A DNA stretch of 64,000 nt from an uncultured Lachnospiraceae bacterium (GTDB lineage: Bacteria; Bacillota; Clostridia; Lachnospirales; Lachnospiraceae), in NCBI GenBank assembly GCA_944380065.1, contig CALWGM010000105.1, positions 1-64,000 of the forward strand, given 5' to 3'. This document shows, one piece after another, positions 8,831 to 17,800 of this stretch. The notes beneath the pieces are model-generated. The model was not told the origin of the DNA, did not search any database, and saw only the letters and a list, made by a program, of their open reading frames with translations. The translations under genes were made by a program, and so were the position numbers. Each line of letters starts with the position of its first letter. Position 1 is the first letter of the stretch.

Positions 8831-9568
8831 ATGCAGGAAACAAATATGAAACAGGTTGTGGCAGAGCTGGTGGGCGATGAGGTGCGCAGCGGGAAAGTGA
8901 TCCGGAACGCGGATGTACTGCGCGTCCTGCCCCTGCTGGCAGAGGCGATCCACGTAGACAAAATGAAACTGAAAGGAAAGATCCGCGACAGTCTTTTGGA
9001 GGAAGGCACGTACAATCCGCTGAACGTAATTCTGGGAATCATCGGTTTTCGGATTGTGTCGGAGGATGGGATGCCGGATCGGGTGGTGTCATACAAAAGC
9101 ACGCAGGATAAATTGGATGATTTCCTTTTGGTGGATGAAGAAAAGTTCCGGGAGGCGCTGACAGAGATCTCCGGAAGACTGCAGGAAACAGAACAGGAAA
9201 ACCATAAACAGGAGGAGGCGCAGAATGACCGGATCATGCAGATGTCCTTCAACCTGGAAAATGTGACCAATGAGCTGAATGAAAACAGGCAGGAGTTAGC
9301 GTATATGCGTCAGTCTGTGGCGGAGCAGGTACAGTTTATGCTGGCAGATCTGGGCAGGGAACAGGAAGATTCCGCCGTCGGAAATGGATTGAAGGATATT
9401 CTGGCTGCCGTTGATGTGGAAGCGGTCTGGGAAGCGGAGGATGAAAGCGGCATGTTCACGGTTCTTAAAACCGAAAGACTTCAGACGAGTAAAAATAAGC
9501 CGTGTATGGTGAGCGGCGGCAAAGTGCTGGTCAAGGGGCTGCGGTTTATCGCCGCCGGTCAGGAATAG
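8831..9568 (+). CDS. GrpE-like coiled-coil protein (putative nucleotide exchange factor)
   Basis: 245 residues, starting at ATG 8831 behind TGAGGAGG. Residues about 95-175 are a long charged helix likely to form a coiled coil (SGRLQETEQENHKQEEAQND... ENVTNELNENRQELAYMRQS). The C-terminal ~45 residues (VLKTERLQTSKNKPCMVSGGKVLVKGLRFI) resemble the beta domain of GrpE, which contacts the Hsp70 nucleotide-binding domain. The next gene, 33 bases downstream, encodes an Hsp70-like ATPase, which supports an exchange-factor role. The N-terminal ~90 residues have no known match. The GrpE relation is inferred from layout and a short pattern, so structure prediction is needed to settle it. Confidence 0.5.
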   Translation: MQETNMKQVVAELVGDEVRSGKVIRNADVLRVLPLLAEAIHVDKMKLKGKIRDSLLEEGTYNPLNVILGIIGFRIVSEDGMPDRVVSYKSTQDKLDDFLLVDEEKFREALTEISGRLQETEQENHKQEEAQNDRIMQMSFNLENVTNELNENRQELAYMRQSVAEQVQFMLADLGREQEDSAVGNGLKDILAAVDVEAVWEAEDESGMFTVLKTERLQTSKNKPCMVSGGKVLVKGLRFIAAGQE

Positions 9569-9601
9569 AAATACGCAGACAAAAGAGAGGAGAGAGAAGT
9601 T

Positions 9602-11752
9602 ATGGCAGGGTTAAAAGCATTTATCGGGTATGACCTGGGAGATGGGGAAACCATTACAGATATGGTGGTTTTGGATATTGATACACAGAAACAGCTGGTG
9701 CGCACAGACTTTTCAGATATGCCGATGCCGGACAGTACGACGCCGGGCCGGGCGCTGCCGACGATTTTTGCCAGAGATGAGGGCGGGAGGATTTTGTTTT
9801 CCAACAGTATCCTTACAGATTCGGATTCTGTCAGGGATATCCACATCAACTTTAAGCGGAAGCCTACAGATCTGCTGGGAGAGCTGACGGATGAGCGCAG
9901 ACGCAGCCTTCTGGCTCTGTTTGAATCCACCGGAAACTGGCCGGATCCGTCTCTGTGCCCGGAGTGTTCTTCTGAAAAAATGGATGAGTTCCGCAATTCT
10001 GTGGTTACTTTTACAGACGCTATCTTTACAGATGGGCAGTATGTGGAACGGATCATGAGTTTTGCGTCCAACTGTCAGGAAATCGTATTCTGTGTGGGAC
10101 ATCCCACCAAATGGGATGAGCTGGATGTGGCTGTTTATAAAGCAATCCTGGGAAGCAGCATCCTCGGCAGGGGAGAGTATCACGGGAAACCGTCTTCCCT
10201 GGTGATGGCGGCAGAATCACGCGCCGCGTTCCTGTATGCGAAAAATCAGGGGAAAAGCGACGAACTGAAAAAAGGAAAGTCTGCCCTTTTGGTGGATGTG
10301 GGTTCCTCCACCATCGATCTCACGGCTATGACGGCGGATTCCAGGAACCATCAGTATAACAGCGGCAATAATTATCTGGGAGCCCGCAGTATTGACCATA
10401 TGATCCGGGACTGGTATCTGGAGCAGCTGATGGCTGATAAAGAAAACCAGGTTGTATACCAGGAACTGATGGCCGCTAACCCTTCCCTGAACCAGACGCT
10501 GACTCTCTTCTGCCGGGAAGCAAAAGAGAAGGTATACAGTTTCAAAACCGGAAAGGCCAATATTTTCTTTGGGTATTTCCGCCCGGTGCAGCTATCCAGG
10601 GAAAAGCTGGATCATATGCTCCGCACCGTTCCGATCGCGGATATTTTAAAGCGGGATCTGGATCTTCCGCAGGAAACGGCAGAACAGATGGGCTCAAAGA
10701 GCTGGTGCGACCTGTTCCGCGCGTTCATGCAGGAACAGAAAGCGCAGATGGAACAGGAGGGGATTTCCATCGGCAGGGTGATCCTGACCGGGAGCGCGTC
10801 CAAAATGCCGGTGGTGCCGGAGATCGTAAAAGAGGTGTTTTCCGATATTCCGGAGAGCGCGCTGTTTTTTGACATGGATCCGTCGCGGACCATTTCAAAA
10901 GGGCTTGCCCTGGTGGGACCCTCCAATGACAAGTCGGTATCCTTCCAGATGGATGTGTCGAAAGTGCTCCGGGAGGATGTGCCGAGGGTGGTGAAGAATA
11001 ATGTGGCAAATCTGGCAGCGTCTCTGAGCAATTTCCTGTCGGGCAAGATGGAAAGTATGATGATCAGCCATATCAAGGCCTGGAGAAACGGCGATTTCGC
11101 GACGTTTAACGATATGAACAAAGCGATTATGGAGGACTGCAGCGCCTGGAAGATCCAGATGGATTATGGGGAAGAATATTCCGGAATCGTGAGAAAATGG
11201 TGTACCGACGTCATCGGAAAGGATATTGCGGTCAGTCTGAAGGGAATCTGTGAAAAAAATGGCGTCTCCAACTTTTCCGTGGAGGATCTGAATATTGCAG
11301 GTACCGGCAACGCCCTGATCGGCAAGATGGCGGATATTGTCATGAGCCCGGCGACGAAGACAAAAATGAATCGTGTGATCTCCCAGATCTGCAACCGTAT
11401 TATCGTTATTCTGATCGTGGCGCTCTGCTGGGTTCCTATTCTGAGCTGGGCAGTGCTGTTTGGCGGGGCAGGCGTAATGATCTGGAATGCATTTACCAAT
11501 AATGAAGAAGGGTCGGAAAATAAACTGGTTGAATTTGTCAAGGACAGAAATATCGCGGTATGGATGCGGAAGCTTGTAGGAGAGGCGAATCTGGAGAGCA
11601 AGGTGAAGGAAGCAAAGATTTCCGAGAGCATCCGGGAAGCGTTTATGGAAAATGAGAACCAGGAAAAGATCGTGGCTGATATTGTGGAATCGCTGAATGC
11701 CCAGGTGCAGAGCAAGATGGACGATATCAAATATGTGATTGAGAGCAGATAA
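9602..11752 (+). CDS. Hsp70-like ATPase with C-terminal membrane anchor
   Basis: 716 residues with an actin/Hsp70 ATPase fold. Phosphate-1 motif GYDLGDGETITD (D11), phosphate-2 LLVDVGSSTIDLTAM (around 230) and adenosine motif VILTGSASKMPVVPEIV (around 392) are in the correct order. No canonical Hsp70 substrate-binding domain or EEVD tail is seen. Instead, residues about 598-630 form a hydrophobic stretch (IIVILIVALCWVPILSWAVLFGGAGVMIW) long enough for a hairpin or one to two helices, followed by a charged helical tail. This predicts a membrane-attached ATPase. It follows the GrpE-like gene by 33 bases with AGGAGAGAGAAG as ribosome site. Relation to SrfB/DnaK-like families is possible. Client and partners are unknown. 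Confidence 0.75.
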   Translation: MAGLKAFIGYDLGDGETITDMVVLDIDTQKQLVRTDFSDMPMPDSTTPGRALPTIFARDEGGRILFSNSILTDSDSVRDIHINFKRKPTDLLGELTDERRRSLLALFESTGNWPDPSLCPECSSEKMDEFRNSVVTFTDAIFTDGQYVERIMSFASNCQEIVFCVGHPTKWDELDVAVYKAILGSSILGRGEYHGKPSSLVMAAESRAAFLYAKNQGKSDELKKGKSALLVDVGSSTIDLTAMTADSRNHQYNSGNNYLGARSIDHMIRDWYLEQLMADKENQVVYQELMAANPSLNQTLTLFCREAKEKVYSFKTGKANIFFGYFRPVQLSREKLDHMLRTVPIADILKRDLDLPQETAEQMGSKSWCDLFRAFMQEQKAQMEQEGISIGRVILTGSASKMPVVPEIVKEVFSDIPESALFFDMDPSRTISKGLALVGPSNDKSVSFQMDVSKVLREDVPRVVKNNVANLAASLSNFLSGKMESMMISHIKAWRNGDFATFNDMNKAIMEDCSAWKIQMDYGEEYSGIVRKWCTDVIGKDIAVSLKGICEKNGVSNFSVEDLNIAGTGNALIGKMADIVMSPATKTKMNRVISQICNRIIVILIVALCWVPILSWAVLFGGAGVMIWNAFTNNEEGSENKLVEFVKDRNIAVWMRKLVGEANLESKVKEAKISESIREAFMENENQEKIVADIVESLNAQVQSKMDDIKYVIESR

Positions 11753-11768
11753 AGGACGGGATTGCGGC

Positions 11769-12758
11769 ATGAAGATAGAATTCTGGTATGATCCGGTGAA
11801 TCCGGAAACCATGCTGAAGCTGGAGGATCGCTGGCTGGATAAGGATGATATTTACGGATTCCTGTATTCCGTGCAGTCTCTCCCGCTTCAGAACTGGCTC
11901 TATGCGTCCGGCTCCTGGCCGGGACTGAAGGCGCATCTGTCTGACCTGACCAGGGGAGAGGAGCTGACGCTGATTTTCTTCGGGCGGGAATGTGATTTTG
12001 AAGACCTGAAAACATGCCTGGAGGGGATGCCGGATCTGGAGCTCTTTTTTGAACCCTGGGACGTGTTTGGGATCTGCAAAAGCCGCCTGGCGGAACTTCC
12101 CGGAGTGGTGGAAAAATTAGGGCTTCCCGAATCGCCTTTTCCGGAACTTGCGTGCTGCAGTATCCAGGAGGAAACAGAAGCGGGCTGGATCTGCAGCATA
12201 GAAAATGAAACGCAGTTCCGGGAGGCCTGCAGGCGGGAGGGGGACTGCTGTGCAGTCAGCGGGCAGTATCTGACGTCATTTGAAAAACTGGAAACACTGA
12301 AGCAGCTGACCAGTTCCCTGAAGCGGCCGGAGGACAGTATCCTGTGTGTGTTTTCCGGACAGGAACGGCGGAAACAGTTTGCGGATTATGCAGCCATGTA
12401 TCCCGACTGCCGTTATTCCTTTGTCATGGAGGGGGATACCGCCTGCCGGGAGCGCCTCCGTGAGAAATACGGGACGGCTTTTTCCCTGAGGAACAGGATG
12501 CGCAGCTATCGGAACCTGTATCAGCAGATGGAAAAGTGTTTCAGACAGAAAGAGGCGCTGGAGCGGCAGATGCGGGAGATCGAACTGGCCTGTGGCAGGG
12601 ATTCTGACCGGTATGTGTCGGATACGGTATGGGAGGACTGTCGTAAGAAATTAGAGTGGGCAGAGCGTAAACGGACGTATGTGAAGGATCTTTGCAGGCT
12701 GGTCTATACACAGATGACAGAGGATGTGGAACTGAAATATAAGGAGATGGGATTATGA
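11769..12758 (+). CDS. Unknown cluster protein with C-terminal helical region
   Basis: 329 residues beginning MKIEFWYDPVNPETMLKLEDRW. No known family recognised. The first ~120 residues are rich in Trp, Leu and acidic residues; residues about 240-300 (LYQQMEKCFRQKEALERQMREIELACGRD) are likely coiled coil. No signal peptide or membrane helix. ATG 11769 is 16 bases after the Hsp70-like stop; an in-frame start at 11739 would overlap that gene and has no ribosome site. Its TGA overlaps the start of the ATPase gene by four bases (ATGA), so the two are probably translationally coupled and may act together. Cys content is high for a cytosolic protein, of unclear meaning. Confidence 0.65.
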   Translation: MKIEFWYDPVNPETMLKLEDRWLDKDDIYGFLYSVQSLPLQNWLYASGSWPGLKAHLSDLTRGEELTLIFFGRECDFEDLKTCLEGMPDLELFFEPWDVFGICKSRLAELPGVVEKLGLPESPFPELACCSIQEETEAGWICSIENETQFREACRREGDCCAVSGQYLTSFEKLETLKQLTSSLKRPEDSILCVFSGQERRKQFADYAAMYPDCRYSFVMEGDTACRERLREKYGTAFSLRNRMRSYRNLYQQMEKCFRQKEALERQMREIELACGRDSDRYVSDTVWEDCRKKLEWAERKRTYVKDLCRLVYTQMTEDVELKYKEMGL

Positions 12759-15700
12759 GTAAAGGGGAAACGGCGCTGAAACTGCGGGATCAGGATCTTC
12801 TGTCCCTGGCGGAGCAGGTCATCTCGCAGTCTCATTATGAGATGATCGAACAGATGGATATGAAACCGCTGGAGGCGGATGTTTCCTGTATCGATCCTGG
12901 CAGCGTGGCCTGTCTGTTCAAAATCCCCGAGCTGGTATACAGCAGGGAGGAGGATCTGTCCCAGAGGTTATCAACCATATTGAATGCGCTTCATACCTGC
13001 GGGGCGTCCTGCCTGATGCTTTTAGAATGCAGGCAGGGGAGATCGGAACTGTATCTGGGGGCGGTGAACAAGCAGAAATATGAGAATATTTATTACCGGA
13101 ATACCGTACGGGATATTCTGCGGACCGGGATTGAGGGAAATCTGCCGGGAACAGAGTTGGAGGAACTGATCCGGAAAGCAGATATTGACGAAAAGATCAG
13201 GGACTGTCTGGACAATGGTTATGACAGCCAGTGCATCACGGCGGTTTCCTGTATGGGCAGTGAGGGGGAACATTCCCGGGGAAATGTTTCCCATGGCCTG
13301 GAAAGTCTGCTTGGGGCAGTGGGAAAGAAAAATTTTACGATCATGGTGCTGGCGGATCCTGTCAGCAAGGAACAGGTAGAGCAGGTGAAGTTGGGCTACG
13401 AGCAGCTGGACAGCCAGCTGTCCGTGATGGAGCGTGTGACGGTTTCCAGGCAGGAGGGCAGCAGTTTTTCTGAATCTGAGAATGTGTCCGGCAGCATTGG
13501 GGAAAGCATCGGGCACAGCATCAGCCTGACACAGAGCCATGCGGAATCCACCGGGTGGAACCGGGGCGGCAGCCAGACGAACCCGGGGGCAGGAAATAAA
13601 CTGGGAACCGGACTGGCTGTGGCAACCGGGCTGGCTGCTATGGCGTCCGGAGCCGGAACAGCGGCGTATTTTGCCATGAATGCCGTCAGTTCCCTGACAC
13701 AGATGGTTTTTCCGCAGCAGAATTCCAGCGAGGGAGTCAGCGGAGGCAGCCAGGATACCGAGTCCCATGGCACGCAGGATTCCAGGACATACAGTGTAAG
13801 CTGGCAGCAGGGACACGGGAAAACCCGTTCCGCTACCCGGGGAACCTCTCTGCAGTTTACAGGAAGGAGCCGCCATGTACAGGAATTATGCGTGAAGCTG
13901 GACTGGTATCTGAAATGGCTGAACCGCTGTGAAAATCAGGGGATGTTTAACTGTTCCGCCTACGTGGTCTCTGCCAGCGCCAGTATCAATATGCTGGTGG
14001 CCAGCCAGTACCAGGCCATGATACAGGGGGACGCGGATGTAGGGCTGCCGGTATCGCTGAATACCTGGACGAGACAGAACGGTGTAGAGCAGGTGCGGGA
14101 ATATCTGATGCATCTGATGCATCCTGTTTTTGAGGAGAAGCATGTGGATGGGATGTTTTCGCCGGCTATGCTGGTCAGTTCCGGGGAACTTTCCCGGCAG
14201 CTGGCCCTGCCGAGACGTTCGGTGGTGGGGATCAGTGTGATGGAATATGCTTCTTTTGGCCAGGAGGTGGTGCGCAAATCACGTCTGGCGCCCGGTACGG
14301 TGGCGCAGATCGGCGTGATCTCCCATATGGGAAAAGCCAATCCCAGTCAGCCGGTTTATCTGGATATCCAGAGCCTTGCGGCACATACGTTTGTGGCCGG
14401 TACCAACGGTTCCGGAAAATCCAATATGATCTTCCGCCTTTTAGAGGAACTGATGCGCAGCCGGATTCCTTTTCTGGTGATTGAACCGGCCAAAGGGGAA
14501 TATAAAAATGTTTTCGGAGCAGATGCGTCCCAAAATGTGAAGGTATACGGGACAAACCGCAGGAAGACGGCGCTGATGCGCCTGAATCCCTTCTGGTTCA
14601 ATGAGGATGTGGATGTCCGGGAACATATTGACAAGCTGATTGAAGTGTTTAACGCCAGCTGGCCCATGTACGCCGCAATGCCTGCCGTACTGAAAGCGGC
14701 AGTCGAGAATGCCTATCGGGGCTGCGGCTGGGATCTGGGCCGGTCTGTCTGCCGCGGCGGATACCGGATTTTCCCTACAGTAAAAGATGTGCTGGGGGAA
14801 CTGGGGAAGAAAATGGACAGCACGGCCTTTTCCCAGGAAGTAAAGGGAAATTATGAAGGGGCGCTGTCCACACGCTTAGAGTCCCTCTGCAACGGGATTT
14901 ACCGGGATATTTTTTCGGGCGCCAATCTTTCGGACGAAGAACTGTTTGAACAGAATGTGATCGTGGATCTGAGCCGGGTAGGCTCTGCGGAAACAAAGGC
15001 CATGATCATGGGAATGCTGGTAATACGTCTGCAGGAGTACCGTATGAAGGCGGAGGCCATGAATCTGCCGCTGCAGCATGTAACCGTTTTGGAGGAGGCG
15101 CACAATCTGCTGCGCAGGACGTCCGCAGTGCAGACGGAAGACGGGGCGAACCTCCTGGGAAAATCGGTGGAGATGATCGCCAATTCCATTGCGGAAATGC
15201 GTTCTTATGGGGAAGGATTTATCATTGCGGACCAGTCCCCCGGGCTGCTGGATATTTCTGTAATACGCAATACCAATACAAAAATCATCCTGCGTCTTCC
15301 GGAGGCAGGAGACCGGGAACTGGCAGGGACGACAATGGGGCTGACGCCGAAGCAGATTTACGAGATCTCCAGACTGAAGACCGGGGTCTGCGCTGTTTAT
15401 CAGAAGGACTGGCTGGAGGCCGTGCTCTGCCAGATCGACCGTGCGGCTCACAGTGAACAGGTATACCGCCATGTGCCGGAGGAAGACACGGAGCAGAGAA
15501 GGAGCCGCAGGCTTGCCTGCCGCCTGCTGGATTTAGCTGCCGGAGAAGAAAACGCCGGTCTGTCCGCGGCAGATGACGGACTCCTGATAGAACAGATTTT
15601 AGCCTGCGGGATGGAGGGATACCAGAAACGGGCGCTGCTCCAGAACCTGCAGTCCGGCAGGCCAGACCGGGAACTGTATGCCAGGGCGGCCGTCTGGCTT

Positions 15701-16396
15701 TTGCCGGTGGAATTTCCCGGGTCTGTGCCTGAAGATGCGGATGCATGGAAGGAAGAGATGCAGGCCGGGATCCGCGATATCTGCAGCTTGGAGGAGCCCT
15801 ATGCAGGCCGCCTGCTGGATGCGGCTGTAGGTATGAAGGCAAAAGAGCAACCGGAATGGGAAGAGGTATGCTGCAGGATCCGGGGCGGGGAGCAGGTGAA
15901 CGAGCCTCTGAAATATGCGCGGGGCCGGGCGTTTACGGTGCTTTGCCCGATAGGACCGCAAACTGACGGGGACAGGCCGTCCGCCGCACTGCTGGAAAAA
16001 GACCTGGGGATTTTGGCTGCATCCGGATACAGCGACCGGCTGCTGGGGAAACAGCTGCAGAGCTATCTGCAGGGCGGACAGGCGCGCGCGCCGAAAAGTT
16101 CCCTGACTCCTTATGCGGAGATTGTGTGGAATCTGCTGGATGGGGACAGGATCTGGGGAGAGACCTGTGCTTATGTGGAAACGAAACAGTATCAGAAATG
16201 GGATCAGGTGATCCGCGGCAGGGTATCAGAAAAAATGGAGTGCGGCATACAGACCCAGACAGCTGTCATGAGCCTGTTTTTGCAGCGTATGGGATCCCTT
16301 CCTGAAGTACGCCGGTTTTACACTCCCTGGTACAATTTCAGCCGCCTGCAAAACAGGCCGCAGGAAGAACCGGGAAGTGCGGAATCTGGAAACTGA
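12755..16396 (+). CDS. Large HerA/VirB4-type ATPase (DUF87-like)
   Basis: 1213 residues. The central motor has Walker A GTNGSGKSN (about 549-557), a Walker B-type VTVLEEAHNLL (about 775-785) and downstream sensor/arginine region IIADQSPGLLD, as in HerA, VirB4 and TraG ring ATPases that move DNA or protein. The N-terminal half (1-230) is unassigned. Residues about 230-380 are Ser/Gly-rich and low complexity, interrupted by a hydrophobic glycine-zipper stretch GTGLAVATGLAAMASGAG (about 285-325) that may insert in a membrane. About 330 C-terminal residues after the motor are helical and unassigned. Start ATG behind AAGGAGATGG overlaps the preceding stop. No relaxase, NurA or Mre11 partner is nearby, so it is not a standard HerA repair or conjugation locus. 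Confidence 0.8.
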   Translation: MSKGETALKLRDQDLLSLAEQVISQSHYEMIEQMDMKPLEADVSCIDPGSVACLFKIPELVYSREEDLSQRLSTILNALHTCGASCLMLLECRQGRSELYLGAVNKQKYENIYYRNTVRDILRTGIEGNLPGTELEELIRKADIDEKIRDCLDNGYDSQCITAVSCMGSEGEHSRGNVSHGLESLLGAVGKKNFTIMVLADPVSKEQVEQVKLGYEQLDSQLSVMERVTVSRQEGSSFSESENVSGSIGESIGHSISLTQSHAESTGWNRGGSQTNPGAGNKLGTGLAVATGLAAMASGAGTAAYFAMNAVSSLTQMVFPQQNSSEGVSGGSQDTESHGTQDSRTYSVSWQQGHGKTRSATRGTSLQFTGRSRHVQELCVKLDWYLKWLNRCENQGMFNCSAYVVSASASINMLVASQYQAMIQGDADVGLPVSLNTWTRQNGVEQVREYLMHLMHPVFEEKHVDGMFSPAMLVSSGELSRQLALPRRSVVGISVMEYASFGQEVVRKSRLAPGTVAQIGVISHMGKANPSQPVYLDIQSLAAHTFVAGTNGSGKSNMIFRLLEELMRSRIPFLVIEPAKGEYKNVFGADASQNVKVYGTNRRKTALMRLNPFWFNEDVDVREHIDKLIEVFNASWPMYAAMPAVLKAAVENAYRGCGWDLGRSVCRGGYRIFPTVKDVLGELGKKMDSTAFSQEVKGNYEGALSTRLESLCNGIYRDIFSGANLSDEELFEQNVIVDLSRVGSAETKAMIMGMLVIRLQEYRMKAEAMNLPLQHVTVLEEAHNLLRRTSAVQTEDGANLLGKSVEMIANSIAEMRSYGEGFIIADQSPGLLDISVIRNTNTKIILRLPEAGDRELAGTTMGLTPKQIYEISRLKTGVCAVYQKDWLEAVLCQIDRAAHSEQVYRHVPEEDTEQRRSRRLACRLLDLAAGEENAGLSAADDGLLIEQILACGMEGYQKRALLQNLQSGRPDRELYARAAVWLLPVEFPGSVPEDADAWKEEMQAGIRDICSLEEPYAGRLLDAAVGMKAKEQPEWEEVCCRIRGGEQVNEPLKYARGRAFTVLCPIGPQTDGDRPSAALLEKDLGILAASGYSDRLLGKQLQSYLQGGQARAPKSSLTPYAEIVWNLLDGDRIWGETCAYVETKQYQKWDQVIRGRVSEKMECGIQTQTAVMSLFLQRMGSLPEVRRFYTPWYNFSRLQNRPQEEPGSAESGN

Positions 16397-16514
16397 ATGT
16401 CTGAAAATGAAGTTTCCCGCCAGAAGAGAAAAAGAAGGTTATGATGGATCTGTAAACAAAATACGGCAGGGAAACAGGAACTGCAGCTGCCAATGGGGCA
16501 AAGGAGGGAGCGAC

Positions 16515-17225
16515 ATGATGAATTTTGAGGGAAATTTTGACGGGATGGGTCCCGGTCTGGAACAGCTGGAAAATCCGCAGCAGGCTGTCCTGGAGCCGGA
16601 AGTGATTGAGGCAGGCGGGCAGCCGATCGAAATCTGGGGGGATCCCTATACCATGGGAGAAGCGCTGGATGATTATCAGGGGGACAATGTTTTTGGGTTT
16701 CAGGGAAACTGCGGGCTGGTAACCATTTCCAATATGCTGACTATGGCAGGGATTGCGTGTGATGAAGACATGATTACCGCAATCGCTATCAATACCGGGC
16801 TGTGTGAGTATGATGTGTACGGTCCGCCGGAGGAAAACGGCGGAACTTATGCCGAACGGGGGAGCGGTCTTCTGGAAATGTTCGGGCTGGAGAATGAGAT
16901 TTTCGATGCCGGAAGTAAGGCGGGAAGCCTTGAGGCCATCGCCGCCTATGTGGAGGAGGGACGCCTGGTTAATCTCAGCGTCAATGCCGGTTATCTCTGG
17001 GGGGATGCCAATTATATCGATCAGGGGCAGTCCAACCACAGTGTAGTGGTGACAGGTACGGTCCGGGATCCGCAGACGGGAGAGCTGCTGGGTCTGTATA
17101 TCTGCGACAGCGGTCAGGGAGGCGATTCAGACGCCCTGTTTGTTTCGACAGAGACTCTGCAGGACGCCTATCTGCATGCGGCGGGAGCGCAGATCATTGT
17201 GACGGATGATTCTGTACATATTTAA
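16515..17225 (+). CDS. C39-like papain-fold cysteine protease
   Basis: 236 residues. QGNCGLVTISNML places a cysteine (C66) at the start of a helix as in C39 and related papain-fold peptidases; NHSVVVTG (H175) and YICDSG (D198) supply the His and Asp in the right order and spacing for a Cys-His-Asp triad. The ~60 residues before it are acidic and Pro/Gly-rich. There is no signal peptide and no ABC-transporter part, so it is not a bacteriocin exporter protease. ATG 16515 follows a perfect AAGGAGGGAG; the frame is open to 16377 without a ribosome site. Position right after the large ATPase suggests either a processing enzyme or a cargo/effector of the system. Function is inferred from residues only. 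Confidence 0.65.
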   Translation: MMNFEGNFDGMGPGLEQLENPQQAVLEPEVIEAGGQPIEIWGDPYTMGEALDDYQGDNVFGFQGNCGLVTISNMLTMAGIACDEDMITAIAINTGLCEYDVYGPPEENGGTYAERGSGLLEMFGLENEIFDAGSKAGSLEAIAAYVEEGRLVNLSVNAGYLWGDANYIDQGQSNHSVVVTGTVRDPQTGELLGLYICDSGQGGDSDALFVSTETLQDAYLHAAGAQIIVTDDSVHI

Positions 17226-17269
17226 GAGATCCACAGATGGCAGAACCAGGCTTTAAGAAGGAGGACGAA

Positions 17270-17779
17270 ATGAAGACTTATACGGAATTATGCGAAAAAA
17301 TAAGGAAAAAGATGGCGGCGGTCTGCGGGGACAGCGCAGTCATGTCTTATCCGGTTCCGGCCGGGGGGAAAAAAGAGATGGTTTTTATTTACCCCTCTGC
17401 CACCTGTCTGATCCGCACACGCCCTTATGCCGTGCTGCTGACCGCCATGGAGGACGGAGCGGTGCTGTTATATCAGAATTGCTACGGGACGGATTATTTT
17501 GCAGCCATCGGACACCCCTTTGAAAAAAAGATCAGCTACCGGCTGCCGGAATCGGTGGGCGGCGATGTGAAAATTTTTAAGAAGATACAGGAAAAACTGA
17601 GGGCACGTTATGACGAGGTGCGTGAATTTGCGTTTTCAGAGGATTTGTCGGAGGAGCAGAAGAAAACGCTGGGAGAATATCAGGAAGCGCTGACAGAAAT
17701 CACGCCGCCGGAACTGATGCCTTTTTACAGGGAAATGGGGAAGGCATTCTGGCGCTGGATAGAGGATGTACTGAAATAA
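17270..17779 (+). CDS. Unknown protein following the C39-like protease
   Basis: 169 residues, MKTYTELCEKIRKKMAAVCGD..., no recognised family, no signal peptide. The middle (EMVFIYPSATCLIRTRPYAVLLTAMEDGAVLLYQNCYGTDYF) is beta-rich and the C-terminal third is charged helix. The layout, helix-sheet-helix next to a putative effector, would suit an immunity protein or a secretion chaperone, but nothing in the sequence proves this. Start ATG 17270 has GAAGGAGG with five-base spacing; an upstream in-frame ATG at 17237 has none. It is 44 bases after the protease gene and 21 bases before the small membrane protein. Confidence 0.6.
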   Translation: MKTYTELCEKIRKKMAAVCGDSAVMSYPVPAGGKKEMVFIYPSATCLIRTRPYAVLLTAMEDGAVLLYQNCYGTDYFAAIGHPFEKKISYRLPESVGGDVKIFKKIQEKLRARYDEVREFAFSEDLSEEQKKTLGEYQEALTEITPPELMPFYREMGKAFWRWIEDVLK

Positions 17780-17800
17780 AGGAAGAGGAGGAGAGATGCT

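Noticed and set aside
10895..12015. Two long minus-strand open frames across the Hsp70-like gene
   Set aside because: They lie antisense to a protein with intact ATPase motifs and lack ribosome sites; GC-rich third positions explain them.
12755..16396. Integrative conjugative element motor
   Set aside because: No relaxase, integrase, coupling protein, pilus genes or att repeats are nearby, so a conjugative element is not supported.
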